Shown in pieces: positions 1 through 9,081 of a stretch of DNA of 64,000 bases. The notes below the pieces were generated by a model. The model made no database searches. It worked only from the letters and a program-made list of their open reading frames with translations, and was not told the origin of the DNA. Positions within the stretch are counted from its first letter, which is position 1. The number at the start of each line of letters is the position of its first letter. The translations under genes and the position numbers were made by a program. The DNA comes from Butyricicoccus pullicaecorum. GTDB taxonomy: Bacteria > Bacillota > Clostridia > Oscillospirales > Butyricicoccaceae. Location of the stretch: contig JAGZIN010000001.1 of assembly GCA_018366195.1 (NCBI GenBank), positions 124,001-188,000 on the forward strand, in the 5' to 3' direction.

Positions 1-390
1 GGAGCAGATATTTTTGTGCTTGAGGATATGGCAGATTTTATTGAAATGAATTTTCTGCGTGCAGGACGCAAGCGCGTAACACTGGAGCGGGCGAACCTGT
101 GTGATTTTGAACTGCCGGAAATGCAGCAGGAGCAAGGAGAGGGTTCGGTGGCATCGCTCCGGCTGGATAGTGTCTGTGCCCTGATTTTTCGCCTTTCCCG
201 TTCCCAAATACAGGAGCGGATTGCAAAAGGAACCGTATTTCTCAATCAAATGCAGTGCTTGAAGCCAGATGCAGAGGTTGCTTTGGGTGATAAGATGACG
301 GTACGAGGGCTTGGACGCGCACAGATTTTGGAGCTCGGCGGAATGAGCAGAAAAGGACGGCAATTTGTGCGCTATACACGCAGTCAATAA
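1..390 (+). CDS. YlmH-type S4-domain RNA-binding protein, C-terminal part
   Basis: The reading frame is open to the left edge, so only the last 129 residues are seen. The segment from LRLDSV to VRGLGR has the layout of an S4 RNA-binding domain, with the LSRSQIQ helix and the KGTVFLNQ loop typical of the YlmH family that lies in the ylm cell-division cluster of Firmicutes. The family is thought to bind RNA or ribosomes and has been linked to division. The start lies outside the window, so the GTG at 16 should not be used as a start. Assignment is by motif recognition only. The next gene starts 66 bases downstream behind its own promoter. Confidence 0.75.
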   Translation, partial: GADIFVLEDMADFIEMNFLRAGRKRVTLERANLCDFELPEMQQEQGEGSVASLRLDSVCALIFRLSRSQIQERIAKGTVFLNQMQCLKPDAEVALGDKMTVRGLGRAQILELGGMSRKGRQFVRYTRSQ

Positions 391-397
391 GGAGGGC

Positions 398-426
398 TGG
401 AAAAATGGGAGAAAAGCTGGTATAAT
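398..426 (+). promoter_or_regulatory. Candidate sigma-A promoter of the SLH protein gene
   Basis: TGGAAA (398-403), a 17-base spacer and a perfect TATAAT (421-426) preceded by TG one base upstream, i.e. an extended -10. The -35 is weak (4 of 6). It lies 31 bases before the start codon at 457. Confidence 0.5.
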
Positions 427-456
427 AACAAGCAACCAGAAAGAGAGGAAAGAGAC

Positions 457-2328
457 ATGCTGAAAAAACTCTGCCGCATCCTGATATGTATGCTGGTTGC
501 GATGAATGGTATCAGTTTTGCTGCATACGCTGCATCAGATGATATCACAGGTCACTGGTCAGAGCCGTATTTTCGGTCGCTGAGCGCCCGCGGTGTAATC
601 AACCCAAATGGAAAAGGGCATTTTACCCCAACCACGCCCATTTCACGTGCCGAATTTATGCGATACATCAACCGTGCCTTTGGATTTACAGAGCAGGCGG
701 ACGTCAGTCAGTATAAGGATATCTCACCAGATCAGTGGTATTATGAAGCCGTGCGGACTGCAGTGCGATATGGATACATCTCCGGTCTCTCTGCAACACA
801 GATGGCACCAGAAAAAGAAATCACGCGAGAACAGGCAATCACCATTTTGGGACGATTGTGTAAAATTGATGCGGGCACGGTCAAGCCAAATCAACTGAAA
901 TTTTCTGATCGTGCGAAGGTTTCTACATGGAGTGCGCCATATATTAAATGGGGCGTGGACAACGGCTATATTGCAGGCTACACAAATCATACGTTTCAGC
1001 CAAAGCGCAGTGTGACGCGTGGAGAGGCTGCAAAGATTTTGTATTACTTTACAGGTACGATTTTGAATCAGTCCGGAACCACCTATAACAGCACTTCACT
1101 CAACAAGGATACCAAGAATGTAACAGTTAGTACGCCGTGCAGTCTATCTGGATTGACAATTTCTGGAAATCTGTATCTGAGTGAGGGATTAAAGCAGCAG
1201 GATACTGTAACCTTAAACAATGTAACGGTTCAGGGGCGTCTGGTTGCCGCGGGTGGAAATATTCAGTTCAATCATGTAAAGGCGCAGGAGGTTTATATTC
1301 ATTCTCCGTTTAGCGGCAGAGAGGTCAAGGTCACTTCTTCGGGGACAACCAGTGCTGCCAAGGTTACAGCGGTAACAACTGCTCAGCTTATTCAGACCGG
1401 ATTGCAGGCTGGCGCAGATGGATTCAAAAAAATTGAGGTTACAGGGAATAAAAATGAGCCTGTGACCCTGAATGGACGTTTTGCAGATGTGGTTTTGGCA
1501 GGAAAGGACCGTCTGATTGTATCTCCGGGCACCTACATTCAGTCCCTGCAGGTCAAGGGGGCTGCAACCATAGAGGGCAGCGGCACGATACAAAATGCAG
1601 TGTTTGCGGTTCCGGGGGCAGCATCGACCATAGAGCCTGCGACCTATTCCTTCCATAAGGGAGCTTCGGCAACTTTGAATGGGGTCTTGACATCAACCAA
1701 CCGTACTCAGCCCAATCATACCCTGACACCGGCATCGGTGCAGATGAACAGTCCCAATGAGGTTGTGTTTGCAATCACATCGGACGATCGCTCGGCGGTG
1801 CGTTCTGTGATGCTGGGAGACCGTATGCTGCAAAGCGGGGTACAATATCTTTATGATAGTGTGACCGGTTCCATTCGTCTCTTTGCTTCTGCATTTCAGG
1901 GGCTGCCCAATGGGACACACACGGTACAGGTCATCATGAGTACCGGTGTGAATCCGACAGCCGTCATTACGTTCTCGGGAAGTACAGGGTCACAAGAACC
2001 GAATATCAATCCGAATACCAATCAAAATACCAATCAAAATACAGGCACCTCGCCCAATCTCACAGCCCAATTTAGCAGCACATCAGGAAACCCTGCCAAT
2101 CAGGATATTGTGCTGACACTGGGAATTGACAATAGTGTGGTTGTGCAGGCGGTCTTGCTGGAGGGAAAGCAGATGACCATGCCGGCGCAGTATACGATTG
2201 CAGAAAATCGTGTGATTTTGAATAAGGACGCTTTCGCTGCACTGACTGCGGGAAAAAAGGGGAGTGTATCGCTTGCGATGATGCTTTCCAATGGACAAAC
2301 AATTTCTGCAAAAATCACGTTGATTTGA
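457..2328 (+). CDS. Large exported SLH-domain surface protein with beta-solenoid and Ig-like modules
   Basis: The 623-residue protein starts with a signal peptide (about residues 1-26, ending AYAA). Three S-layer homology repeats follow at about 28-75, 87-140 and 148-198; the first carries DITGHWSEPY and each carries the TRAE/SRAE-like helix. SLH domains bind pyruvylated secondary wall polymers, so the protein should sit on the cell wall. Residues about 210-400 show short repeats such as LTISGNLYLSEG and VTLNNVTVQGRL, consistent with a parallel beta-helix. Two Ig-like (X2-type) modules at about 430-507 and 540-623 are joined by an Asn/Thr/Gln-rich linker. A good Shine-Dalgarno (AGAGAGG) precedes the ATG. 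It stands alone, closed by a strong terminator. The exact role is unknown; no catalytic domain is seen. Confidence 0.85.
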   Translation: MLKKLCRILICMLVAMNGISFAAYAASDDITGHWSEPYFRSLSARGVINPNGKGHFTPTTPISRAEFMRYINRAFGFTEQADVSQYKDISPDQWYYEAVRTAVRYGYISGLSATQMAPEKEITREQAITILGRLCKIDAGTVKPNQLKFSDRAKVSTWSAPYIKWGVDNGYIAGYTNHTFQPKRSVTRGEAAKILYYFTGTILNQSGTTYNSTSLNKDTKNVTVSTPCSLSGLTISGNLYLSEGLKQQDTVTLNNVTVQGRLVAAGGNIQFNHVKAQEVYIHSPFSGREVKVTSSGTTSAAKVTAVTTAQLIQTGLQAGADGFKKIEVTGNKNEPVTLNGRFADVVLAGKDRLIVSPGTYIQSLQVKGAATIEGSGTIQNAVFAVPGAASTIEPATYSFHKGASATLNGVLTSTNRTQPNHTLTPASVQMNSPNEVVFAITSDDRSAVRSVMLGDRMLQSGVQYLYDSVTGSIRLFASAFQGLPNGTHTVQVIMSTGVNPTAVITFSGSTGSQEPNINPNTNQNTNQNTGTSPNLTAQFSSTSGNPANQDIVLTLGIDNSVVVQAVLLEGKQMTMPAQYTIAENRVILNKDAFAALTAGKKGSVSLAMMLSNGQTISAKITLI

Positions 2329-2417
2329 CCCACGGACTGCTCGGAGGATCGGGCATGAGTGCGCCTGTATTTTGAGTACGGGGCAGCTTCCGTGCGGACA
2401 AAATGAAACTGAAAAAG

Positions 2418-2458
2418 AGCCGTATGCAGCAGAAGATTTTGCTGCATACGGCTTTTTT
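2418..2458 (+). terminator. Rho-independent terminator
   Basis: Perfect 14-bp stem (2418-2431 with 2440-2453), 8-base loop, followed by a run of six T. It closes the SLH protein gene. Confidence 0.9.
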
Positions 2459-2560
2459 GTGACTTTAGCAATGCAAGCACGAAATGATTTTTGAAGACAG
2501 CGGATATGGTGATATTGTCTATTTTGTGTGAATTTTCGGATATTCTGTACACACGTGCTT

Positions 2561-2593
2561 TGGACAAAATATGCTTTTCGTTCCTGCTATGAT
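2561..2593 (+). promoter_or_regulatory. spoIIG promoter with 21-base spacer
   Basis: TGGACA (2561-2566, 5 of 6 to the sigma-A -35) and TATGAT (2588-2593, 5 of 6 to the -10) are separated by 21 bases instead of 17. The B. subtilis spoIIG promoter is known for a 22-base spacer that makes it depend on phosphorylated Spo0A. Only partial 0A-box matches are seen upstream. Confidence 0.6.
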
Positions 2594-2613
2594 AGAAAGC
2601 AGGGAGGGAAGCC

Positions 2614-3468
2614 ATGGTCATTTATCTCGATGTGCTGCTGCTTATCAATCTGGCGATGGATTACCTGCTGCTGCTTGCAGCTGCACGGATTGCAGGTGTG
2701 TTTATCACGCGGCGCAGACTGCTGATGGGGGCTGGATTGGGTGCCCTGTATGCTGTGTTTTCTGTTTTGCCCGGGACTGCGTTTTTACAAAATTGGATTT
2801 GTGAATTCACAGCAGGAGCAGCAATGGTTGCGTTGGTGTTTGCGCATTGTCGTGGCAGGATTTTGCGGTTGGAAGTGGTATTCGGTATGGTTTCCTGTGC
2901 TTGTGCAGGTGCCGTGATGGCACTGGGACAGGCAACAGGTGCTGTATTGCGTATCAATGGGAGCTACTATCTCGATGTGCCGCTTCGGGTTTTGATTCCG
3001 GCAGCACTTCTGTGCTGGTGTGCCAGTGGCTTGCTGTTTCGCGGTACGGCGGGAAGGGAAGGTGGGGAGCGTCCCAGTGTGGTGGTAGAAATCGACTTTG
3101 CAGGCAGGCATGGCGTATTTCATTTGCTGTGTGATACAGGAAACACGCTCTGTGAACCTGTGAGCGGGAGACCGGCATTGCTGATTGATCGGTATGCGGC
3201 TGCACAACTGTTGCCGCCCGAGCTGATTGGTGTGGTCAATGGATTGCGTGCGGATAATGCCGGAATTCAGATGGCGTGTTTGCCTGAGGCGTGGCGTACA
3301 CGCTTTTGCTTGCTTCCGTATCGAGCAGTGGGACAGTCCGGCGGTTTGCTGCTGGCGTTTCGTCCGGATCGGGTGCAGGTACAAAATGGGAAGGCAATGT
3401 GTCAGTTGGCGGCAATCAGTGCAGAGCGTCTTTCAGGCGGACGGTATGATGGTCTGATTGGAATATGA
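2614..3468 (+). CDS. spoIIGA: SpoIIGA, sigma-E processing peptidase
   Basis: This is a membrane-anchored aspartic protease that removes the N-terminal pro-sequence of SigE in the mother cell during early sporulation. At 284 residues it is slightly shorter than the B. subtilis protein. The first 145 residues are hydrophobic, with about five membrane segments starting [19 protein letters not shown]. The cytoplasmic half carries the protease motif DTGN at residues 174-177 (catalytic Asp174) and ends with YDGLIGI. The start is supported by the AGGGAGG ribosome site. It lies 13 bases upstream of its substrate gene sigE, the arrangement conserved in sporulating Firmicutes. Confidence 0.95.
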   Translation: MVIYLDVLLLINLAMDYLLLLAAARIAGVFITRRRLLMGAGLGALYAVFSVLPGTAFLQNWICEFTAGAAMVALVFAHCRGRILRLEVVFGMVSCACAGAVMALGQATGAVLRINGSYYLDVPLRVLIPAALLCWCASGLLFRGTAGREGGERPSVVVEIDFAGRHGVFHLLCDTGNTLCEPVSGRPALLIDRYAAAQLLPPELIGVVNGLRADNAGIQMACLPEAWRTRFCLLPYRAVGQSGGLLLAFRPDRVQVQNGKAMCQLAAISAERLSGGRYDGLIGI

Positions 3469-3481
3469 AAGGAGAACGGCA

Positions 3482-4189
3482 ATGGATTGGAAACAATGGA
3501 TTCGACAAATGATGCAGCGCTTGCGTACATTGTGCAGTGGTGGTGTGTATTACATAGGAGGGTCAGAGGTTTTGCCGCCTCCTCTGGTTGGAGAGGAGGA
3601 AAGTGCGTGCATTGCTCGGCTGATGGAGGGAGACCAGACGGCAAGAGACACATTGGTGGAGCATAATCTGCGTCTTGTGGTCTATATTGCCAAAAAATTT
3701 GAGAATACAGGTGTGGGCATGGAGGATCTCATCTCCATTGGTACGATTGGGCTCATCAAGGCAGTCGGCACCTATAAAACGGATAAAAATGTAAAGCTTG
3801 CGACCTATGCTTCACGCTGCATTGAAAATGAGATTTTGATGCACTTGCGTAAGGTATCTGGACAACGCACAGAAATTTCATTTGATGAGCCGCTTTCGTC
3901 TGACTGGGACGGAAATGAACTGCTGCTGTCGGATATTTTGGGTACGGAGCCGGACAGTGTGATTCGTCCAATCGAAGATGATGTAGACCGGCAGCTGCTC
4001 AGACAGGCACTGTCCCGCTTGCCGCAGCGGGAGCAGCAAATTATTTCTCTGCGCTTTGGGCTGGGCGGCAGACAGAGCATGACCCAAAAGGAAGTTGCAG
4101 ATCTCCTTGGTATTTCTCAGTCCTATATTTCAAGGCTGGAAAAACGAATTATTTCCCGCATGAAAAAAGAGATGCTTCGCTGGGTCTGA
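3482..4189 (+). CDS. sigE: RNA polymerase sigma factor SigE (sporulation, mother cell)
   Basis: The 235-residue sigma-70 family protein directs early mother-cell transcription in sporulation. The N-terminal stretch, an amphipathic helix followed by [13 protein letters not shown], matches the pro-sequence region that SpoIIGA cleaves. Region 2 is seen at about residues 55-125 ([40 protein letters not shown]) and the region 4 helix-turn-helix at about 180-232 ([21 protein letters not shown]). The frame is open 24 bases further upstream, but the ATG at 3482 has AAAGGAG at the right distance and gives a protein of normal length. It is co-transcribed with spoIIGA. Confidence 0.95.
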   Translation: MDWKQWIRQMMQRLRTLCSGGVYYIGGSEVLPPPLVGEEESACIARLMEGDQTARDTLVEHNLRLVVYIAKKFENTGVGMEDLISIGTIGLIKAVGTYKTDKNVKLATYASRCIENEILMHLRKVSGQRTEISFDEPLSSDWDGNELLLSDILGTEPDSVIRPIEDDVDRQLLRQALSRLPQREQQIISLRFGLGGRQSMTQKEVADLLGISQSYISRLEKRIISRMKKEMLRWV

Positions 4190-4200
4190 AAACTGCAGAA

Positions 4201-4242
4201 AAATGCCCGAAACCGCTTCGTTGGCGGTTTCGGGCATTTTTT
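4201..4242 (+). terminator. Terminator after sigE, usable in both directions
   Basis: 16-bp stem (4201-4216 with 4224-4239), 7-base loop, T run on the plus strand and T-rich sequence on the minus strand. It may also serve the minus-strand phosphorylase gene that ends at 4315. Confidence 0.88.
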
Positions 4243-4314
4243 GTCCAGCGCGTGCGGGACGGCATCTATTTCTTTGTTGAAAGACGGGGTTTTTGAACAA
4301 TATAGAGGATTGTT

Positions 4315-5133
4315 TCATTTCATGATGGAAATAATTTGGCGAATCAATGTGCGGAACAGCTGTCCGCGTACATTTGCCATCTGCTTCACTTCATCGTCGG
4401 ATAGGGCATTGCCTGTAATTCCGGCTGCCATATTGGTAATCATGGAAATCGCAAGCACAGGCAGTCCGCAATGTGATGCTGCAATACTCTCAAATACGGT
4501 AGACATACCGACTGCATCGCCGCCCATTGCGCGGAACATTCGAATTTCTGCTGCGGTTTCATACTGGGGACCGTTGACACCGACATAGACACCGTGGTGC
4601 AGCGTCACTCCGCAGGCTTGTGCCGCTTGGTCGGCAAGGTCACGCAGTTCTTTTGGGTAAACATGACACATATCCGGAAAACGTGTGCCGACTTTATCAT
4701 CATTGGTTCCTGTAAGCGGACTTTTTCCAGTAAAGTTGATATGGTCATCAATAACCATGAAATCCCCTGCGGAAAAATCGGTATTGATGCCGCCGGCGGC
4801 ATTGGTCAGAATTACAGCTTTTGCGCCCAAGGCTTTGAGCACCGGAATGGGATAGGAAACACCTGCTGGTGTATAACCCTCATAACCGTGAAGACGTCCC
4901 TGCATACAAAGGACGGTTTTTCCGGCAAGTGTGCCGAGCACCAGTTGTCCGGCGTGGTCGGGGGCTGTGGAGCAGCAGAAATGTGGAATATCGCCAAACG
5001 GGATTGCAACGCGGTTTTCCAGTTCCTCTGCAAGGGGACCCAGTCCGGAACCGAGTACCAGCGCGATATCGGGAGTGCGGTTGCGGAATATTTTTTTTAG
5101 GAATTCTACGCTTTGCTGAATCTGCTCATACAT
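4315..5133 (-). CDS. punA: Purine-nucleoside phosphorylase, trimeric 6-oxopurine type
   Basis: The enzyme cleaves inosine, guanosine or their deoxy forms with phosphate to give the base and (deoxy)ribose-1-phosphate. The 272-residue protein carries the phosphate loop GSGLG (28-32), GRLHGYEG (79-86), GPQYETAAE (188-196), GMST (209-212) and TNMAAG (233-238). Glu196 and Asn234 correspond to the residues that select 6-oxopurines in the human enzyme. It lies 36 bases downstream of the deaminase gene mtaD on the same strand, so the two are probably one operon: the deaminase would supply 6-oxo nucleosides for this enzyme. B. subtilis calls the equivalent gene pupG. Confidence 0.93.
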   Translation of the reverse strand: MYEQIQQSVEFLKKIFRNRTPDIALVLGSGLGPLAEELENRVAIPFGDIPHFCCSTAPDHAGQLVLGTLAGKTVLCMQGRLHGYEGYTPAGVSYPIPVLKALGAKAVILTNAAGGINTDFSAGDFMVIDDHINFTGKSPLTGTNDDKVGTRFPDMCHVYPKELRDLADQAAQACGVTLHHGVYVGVNGPQYETAAEIRMFRAMGGDAVGMSTVFESIAASHCGLPVLAISMITNMAAGITGNALSDDEVKQMANVRGQLFRTLIRQIISIMK

Positions 5134-5169
5134 AACAAATGCCTCCTTTTGTTTTTCGGGGAAAGAAAC

Positions 5170-6456
5170 TTATAATTGTGCGAGGATTTTATTGGTTTCC
5201 TGTTGGGTTTCGTACATGACTTTTTCTATGTCAATGGTTTTGTATTCGCCATCCTGATAGAGTATCTGTCCGTCAACCATGGTGAGACAAACATCACTGC
5301 CCTGTGCAGAGTAAACAAGGTTGGTGGTCCAGTCATGCACAGGAACCAGCCATGGAGTATGGGTATCGAGTACAATCAGGTCTGCCTTCATACCGACACG
5401 AATGAGACCGCTGTCTGTGCGTCCCTGAGATTGCATACCATGGAGGGTGGCAGCAGCGAGCGCCTGTGCAGGCGTCACGACGGTTGGATCCTGAGATGCC
5501 CCCTTATATAGATTTGCAAACAGGAAAATTTCCTGAAACAGATTGAGGTTATTGTTGGAGGCTGCGCTATCTGTGCCGAGTGCAACGCGGATACCCTGTT
5601 GAAGCATTTTTGGTACGCGAGAAAAACCGCTTGCAAGCTTCATGTTGCTGACCGGACAAGCTGCCACTGTAACGCCCTTGCGTGCTAAAATCTCAAAATC
5701 GCTGTCCTCCAGCCAGACGCAGTGTGCCGCTGTGGTGGGCTGGTCGAAAAGCCCAAGCTTTTCAAAATAGGCAGCGGGTGTCATACCATGCCGCTGTTTA
5801 CATTCTTCGTGTTCTTTCAGCGTTTCAGACAGATGGATATGGACATGGCTGTTTGTCTGTTTGGCATGCTGTGCCAGTGCCTCCACGACCTTCGGTGTGG
5901 TTGTGTATTCGCCGTGGATACACAGGTCAATTTTCAGTTTGCCGTTTCCAGCCCCGTGATAGTGTGCCAACAGGTCACAGTTATCCCGATATGCAGGTGT
6001 TTGCTCATAGCTGCTGTCATCAAAAACGGTCAGTCCGCGGCTGAGGTTACACTTGATTCCGGTTTCCAGAATGGCATCTGCCATCGTTTGACTGAAAAAA
6101 TACATATCAGAAAAAGAAACGGTACCAAACCGCAGCATTTCTGCAATTGCCAGACGTGTTGCCGGTGCCACAGCTGCATCGCTCAGCTTGTCTTCAAATG
6201 GGAAAATTCGCTCGTTGAGCCATCGTTGGAGCGATAAGTTTTCCCCATAGCCGCGCAGTAGGGTCATGGGGGCGTGGGAATGTGCGTTCACGAGTCCGGG
6301 CATGAGTAATTTGCCGGCTCCGGAATAGCACGTCCCCCAATCACCAGAGGGTTTTTCTGAGCCGATGTAGGTGATTTGGTCGTTCTCAATCCCTACATAC
6401 TGTCCGGAAAGTACGGTAAATGTATCTGTTAAAACAGAAATATTTTCAAAAATCAT
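5170..6456 (-). CDS. mtaD: 5-Methylthioadenosine / S-adenosylhomocysteine deaminase family amidohydrolase
   Basis: A metal-dependent amidohydrolase of the MtaD/SsnA/TrzN group that hydrolytically deaminates adenine nucleosides such as methylthioadenosine, S-adenosylhomocysteine and adenosine. The metal-binding NAHSHAPMTLLRG (His59 and His61), HIHLSET, the AAHCVWL histidine and LGTDSAASNN are all present. I place the start at the ATG at 6456 (MIFENISV), preceded by AAAGGA; a GTG at 6492 in frame would add 12 residues without a good ribosome site. The length, 428 residues, is normal. It heads a probable operon with the purine-nucleoside phosphorylase. The exact substrate cannot be read from sequence alone. 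Confidence 0.85.
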   Translation of the reverse strand: MIFENISVLTDTFTVLSGQYVGIENDQITYIGSEKPSGDWGTCYSGAGKLLMPGLVNAHSHAPMTLLRGYGENLSLQRWLNERIFPFEDKLSDAAVAPATRLAIAEMLRFGTVSFSDMYFFSQTMADAILETGIKCNLSRGLTVFDDSSYEQTPAYRDNCDLLAHYHGAGNGKLKIDLCIHGEYTTTPKVVEALAQHAKQTNSHVHIHLSETLKEHEECKQRHGMTPAAYFEKLGLFDQPTTAAHCVWLEDSDFEILARKGVTVAACPVSNMKLASGFSRVPKMLQQGIRVALGTDSAASNNNLNLFQEIFLFANLYKGASQDPTVVTPAQALAAATLHGMQSQGRTDSGLIRVGMKADLIVLDTHTPWLVPVHDWTTNLVYSAQGSDVCLTMVDGQILYQDGEYKTIDIEKVMYETQQETNKILAQL

Positions 6457-6596
6457 GGTTCGGGATTCCTTTCTCTGTTCGGTGACGGTCACTGTATATT
6501 CTTATTTTGCCACACCACACTTTTTTGTGCAACGTTTATTTTTGTATTTGGGTTGTGCGTGTTTTTGTGTTCCGCCCCGATGTGTGAATATATGAC

Positions 6597-6624
6597 AAAA
6601 TCCAAGGAGAACGCCTTGGATTTT
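6597..6624 (-). terminator. Terminator after lysA (minus strand)
   Basis: 11-bp perfect inverted repeat (6597-6607 with 6614-6624), 6-base loop, TTTT at the end when read on the minus strand. It sits 18 bases past the lysA stop. Confidence 0.7.
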
Positions 6625-6641
6625 GAAGCTTTGTTTTCAGT

Positions 6642-7910
6642 TTACTGCTTTTTGTCAAATAACCCTGTCATATCGAGGGTTGCAAAATAATCTTCTGGTG
6701 TTTCTGCACGGCGGATACATTCGGTCGAGCCATCTTCACGCAAGAGAATCTCGGCAGAGCGCAGCTTACCGTTATAGTTATAGCCCATCGAAAAGCCATG
6801 TGCGCCGGTATCATGAATCACAAGATAATCTCCGTCCTCGATTTCAGGGAGCATACGGTCAATGGCAAACTTATCATTGTTTTCGCACAAACCGCCTGTG
6901 ACATCATACAGGTGGTCGCACACAGCATCCTCCTTGCCCAAAACCGTGATATGGTGGTAGGCACCATACATAGCCGGACGCATGAGGTTTACCGCACAAG
7001 CGTCCACGCCAACATATTCCTTGTGTGTATGCTTGTGGTGCAGGCACTGGGTCACCAAACAGCCGTAGGGTCCTAGAATAAAGCGTCCCATCTCAGCATA
7101 AATTGCGACATCGCCCATGCCGGCAGGGACAAGGATTTCTTCATACGCTTTGCGCACGCCCTCACCGATTGCCAGAATATCGCTGGCTTGCTGCTCTGGA
7201 CGATAGGGAATCCCAACACCGCCGGACAGGTTGACAAAAGCGATATGCACGCCGGTTTCCTGTTGCAGCTCGACAGCGGTTTCAAATAAAATCCGCGCCA
7301 AAACGGGATAATATTCATTTGCAACGGTATTGGACGCCAAAAATGCGTGAATACCAAAATGTTTGACCCCTTTTTCCTTGAGCATTCGGAATGCCTCGGT
7401 CATTTGCGGTCGGGTCATACCATATTTCGCGTCCTGCGGGGTGTCCATGATTTCGTTTGCAATTTTGAAATCTCCGCCCGGATTGTAGCGGCAGGACATG
7501 GTTTCGGGGAACGGTGCAATCTTTTCAAAGAAATCAATATGTGTGATATCATCAAAGTTGATGATGGCACCAAGCTTTGCAGCCAGCGCAAAATCCTCTG
7601 CAGGTGTTACGTTAGAGGAAAACATAATATTGTGTCCTGTTTGCCCAACGGCTTCGCTCATGAGGAGTTCCGTGTAGCTCGAGCAGTCACAGCCAAAGCC
7701 TTCTTCCTTCAAAATTTGTAAAATACGCGGATTGGGCGTTGCCTTGACTGCGAAATATTCACGGAATCCGGGATTCCATGCGAACGCCTGCTTGACACGG
7801 CGGGCATTTTCGCGAATCCCTTTTTCGTCATAGAGATGAAAAGGGGTGGGATAGGTTTTGACCATCTCCTGAACCTGCTCCAGAGAGACGAACGGTTTTT
7901 TCTGATTCAA
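6642..7910 (-). CDS. lysA: Diaminopimelate decarboxylase-type PLP enzyme
   Basis: A fold-III PLP decarboxylase that converts meso-diaminopimelate to lysine in the last lysine-synthesis step. The 422-residue protein has the Schiff-base lysine in YFAVKATPN (Lys56), NLSGGVGIPY for phosphate binding, GGLCENNDKFA with the subunit-crossing cysteine, and the C-terminal GAHGFSMGYNYNGK. The motif around the usual HCHIGS reads HAFLASNT, a departure from classical LysA, so a relative acting on another diamino acid remains possible. It follows the DUF3006 gene by 30 bases on the same strand and probably shares its transcript. dapF lies 43 kb away in this window. Confidence 0.83.
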   Translation of the reverse strand: MNQKKPFVSLEQVQEMVKTYPTPFHLYDEKGIRENARRVKQAFAWNPGFREYFAVKATPNPRILQILKEEGFGCDCSSYTELLMSEAVGQTGHNIMFSSNVTPAEDFALAAKLGAIINFDDITHIDFFEKIAPFPETMSCRYNPGGDFKIANEIMDTPQDAKYGMTRPQMTEAFRMLKEKGVKHFGIHAFLASNTVANEYYPVLARILFETAVELQQETGVHIAFVNLSGGVGIPYRPEQQASDILAIGEGVRKAYEEILVPAGMGDVAIYAEMGRFILGPYGCLVTQCLHHKHTHKEYVGVDACAVNLMRPAMYGAYHHITVLGKEDAVCDHLYDVTGGLCENNDKFAIDRMLPEIEDGDYLVIHDTGAHGFSMGYNYNGKLRSAEILLREDGSTECIRRAETPEDYFATLDMTGLFDKKQ

Positions 7911-7940
7911 TGTGTTTCCTTCCTTTGCTGTAAGTGTGCG

Positions 7941-8165
7941 TTATTTGCTTTTGAGGATACGCTCAAACCGACGTCGGCTGGTTTCCTCACGGCGTGCAGT
8001 TTCCTCTTCGTCGATTTCTAAAATGCGGTCATCTTCATACCAGACAACCATACCCTCTCCAGCCATGACAGGCGCATGGCTGCGGGGAATCTGAATCATA
8101 CCATGGTCGGTTTCGAGAATGATAAAATCGCCCTCAAACCGGTCAACAATTGCCTGTTCTTTCAT
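7941..8165 (-). CDS. Small DUF3006 protein
   Basis: The 74-residue protein starts MKEQAIVDRFEGDFIILE and contains IPRSHAP, the pattern of DUF3006 proteins, small predicted beta-rich domains. Its ATG overlaps the stop of the upstream metallo-hydrolase gene as ATGA, which indicates translational coupling. DUF3006 proteins are often found beside or fused to ComEC-like beta-lactamase-fold hydrolases, and that is the situation here. The molecular function is unknown. The C-terminal third is highly charged (Glu/Arg-rich). Confidence 0.75.
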   Translation of the reverse strand: MKEQAIVDRFEGDFIILETDHGMIQIPRSHAPVMAGEGMVVWYEDDRILEIDEEETARREETSRRRFERILKSK

Positions 8166-9043
8166 GCAATACGCTCTCCTTCTTGATTGATAATGGGATA
8201 GATATAAGTACCTTGCTCGGCGGTACAGTGGATTTGAATACCGCGGTCACTGAGCTTGGAAATAGTTTCGGGGTGGGGATGTCCGTAATCGTTGAATTTG
8301 CCGCATGAGATTACGGCGATAGATGGCTGTGCGGCATCTAAAAAGGCATCGGTAGACGATGTATCGCTTCCGTGATGTGCAATTTTGAGGACATCACAGG
8401 TAAGGTCCGGACGCATGGCAAGCAGCTGGCGTTCTGCCGGCTCCTCTGCATCTCCTGTAAACAAAATACGTGTTCCGTTTTGAGAAAACAGGGAAATAAT
8501 GGAGCTGTCATTGATATTTTCGTGGACAGAATCGGTGGGAGGTGAGAGAAATGTCATAGAAGCGTTTTCGCCAAGCTGTAAAATCTGTCCGGGAGAGGGA
8601 ACCCGTACCGTTGTACCCATATCCTCGGCAGCCTCCAGCATGGATTCGTAGGAGTGTGTCGCAGCAGTCTGTCCGGGCAGATAGAGCGTTTCGGTGGGAA
8701 ACGCTCGCAGGACAGCTGCCATACCGCCGATATGGTCTTCGTGTGCATGTGTTCCGATGGCGGCTGTCAGGCGGGAAATCCCAGCTTCTTTGAGATATTG
8801 GGTCACACGCTCGCCCATTGCGGTGATTCCGGCATCAATCAGAATGGCATCTTCTCCAGAAACAATGAGCGCGCAGTCGCCCTGTCCAACGTCCAGAAAG
8901 TGGACGGCAGATGAATGGGGAGAGGAGGACGCCGTGCTGCTCGAAATCCATAAAAACAGCTCATAGGCAATCACGAATATGGTGAAAACCGCGAAGAAAA
9001 TAATGGTTTTGCGGTTTACTTTTTGACGTAGATGAGATGACAT
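8162..9043 (-). CDS. Membrane-anchored metallo-beta-lactamase-fold hydrolase, ComEC C-terminal type
   Basis: The protein resembles the detached hydrolase domain of the DNA-uptake protein ComEC. A single membrane segment at about residues 12-34 anchors an extracytoplasmic domain. VHFLDVGQGDCALI (47-60) opens the domain, the metal motif THAHEDH is at 98-104, and later parts read ILFTGDAEE, LKIAHHGSDTSS and ISCGKFNDYGHP. The substrate may be a nucleic acid or phosphodiester, but this is inferred only from the family. Start chosen at 9043 (MSSHLRQK) rather than 9064 because of AGGAG upstream. It has its own promoter (9082-9110) and overlaps the DUF3006 gene. Confidence 0.82.
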   Translation of the reverse strand: MSSHLRQKVNRKTIIFFAVFTIFVIAYELFLWISSSTASSSPHSSAVHFLDVGQGDCALIVSGEDAILIDAGITAMGERVTQYLKEAGISRLTAAIGTHAHEDHIGGMAAVLRAFPTETLYLPGQTAATHSYESMLEAAEDMGTTVRVPSPGQILQLGENASMTFLSPPTDSVHENINDSSIISLFSQNGTRILFTGDAEEPAERQLLAMRPDLTCDVLKIAHHGSDTSSTDAFLDAAQPSIAVISCGKFNDYGHPHPETISKLSDRGIQIHCTAEQGTYIYPIINQEGERIA

Positions 9044-9081
9044 GGAGCCTGCTCTCCTAAGCACACAGATTGATTGACATA

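Noticed and set aside
6492..6492. GTG start for mtaD at 6492
   Set aside because: The extra 12 residues lack a ribosome site, whereas the ATG at 6456 has one and matches the usual family start.
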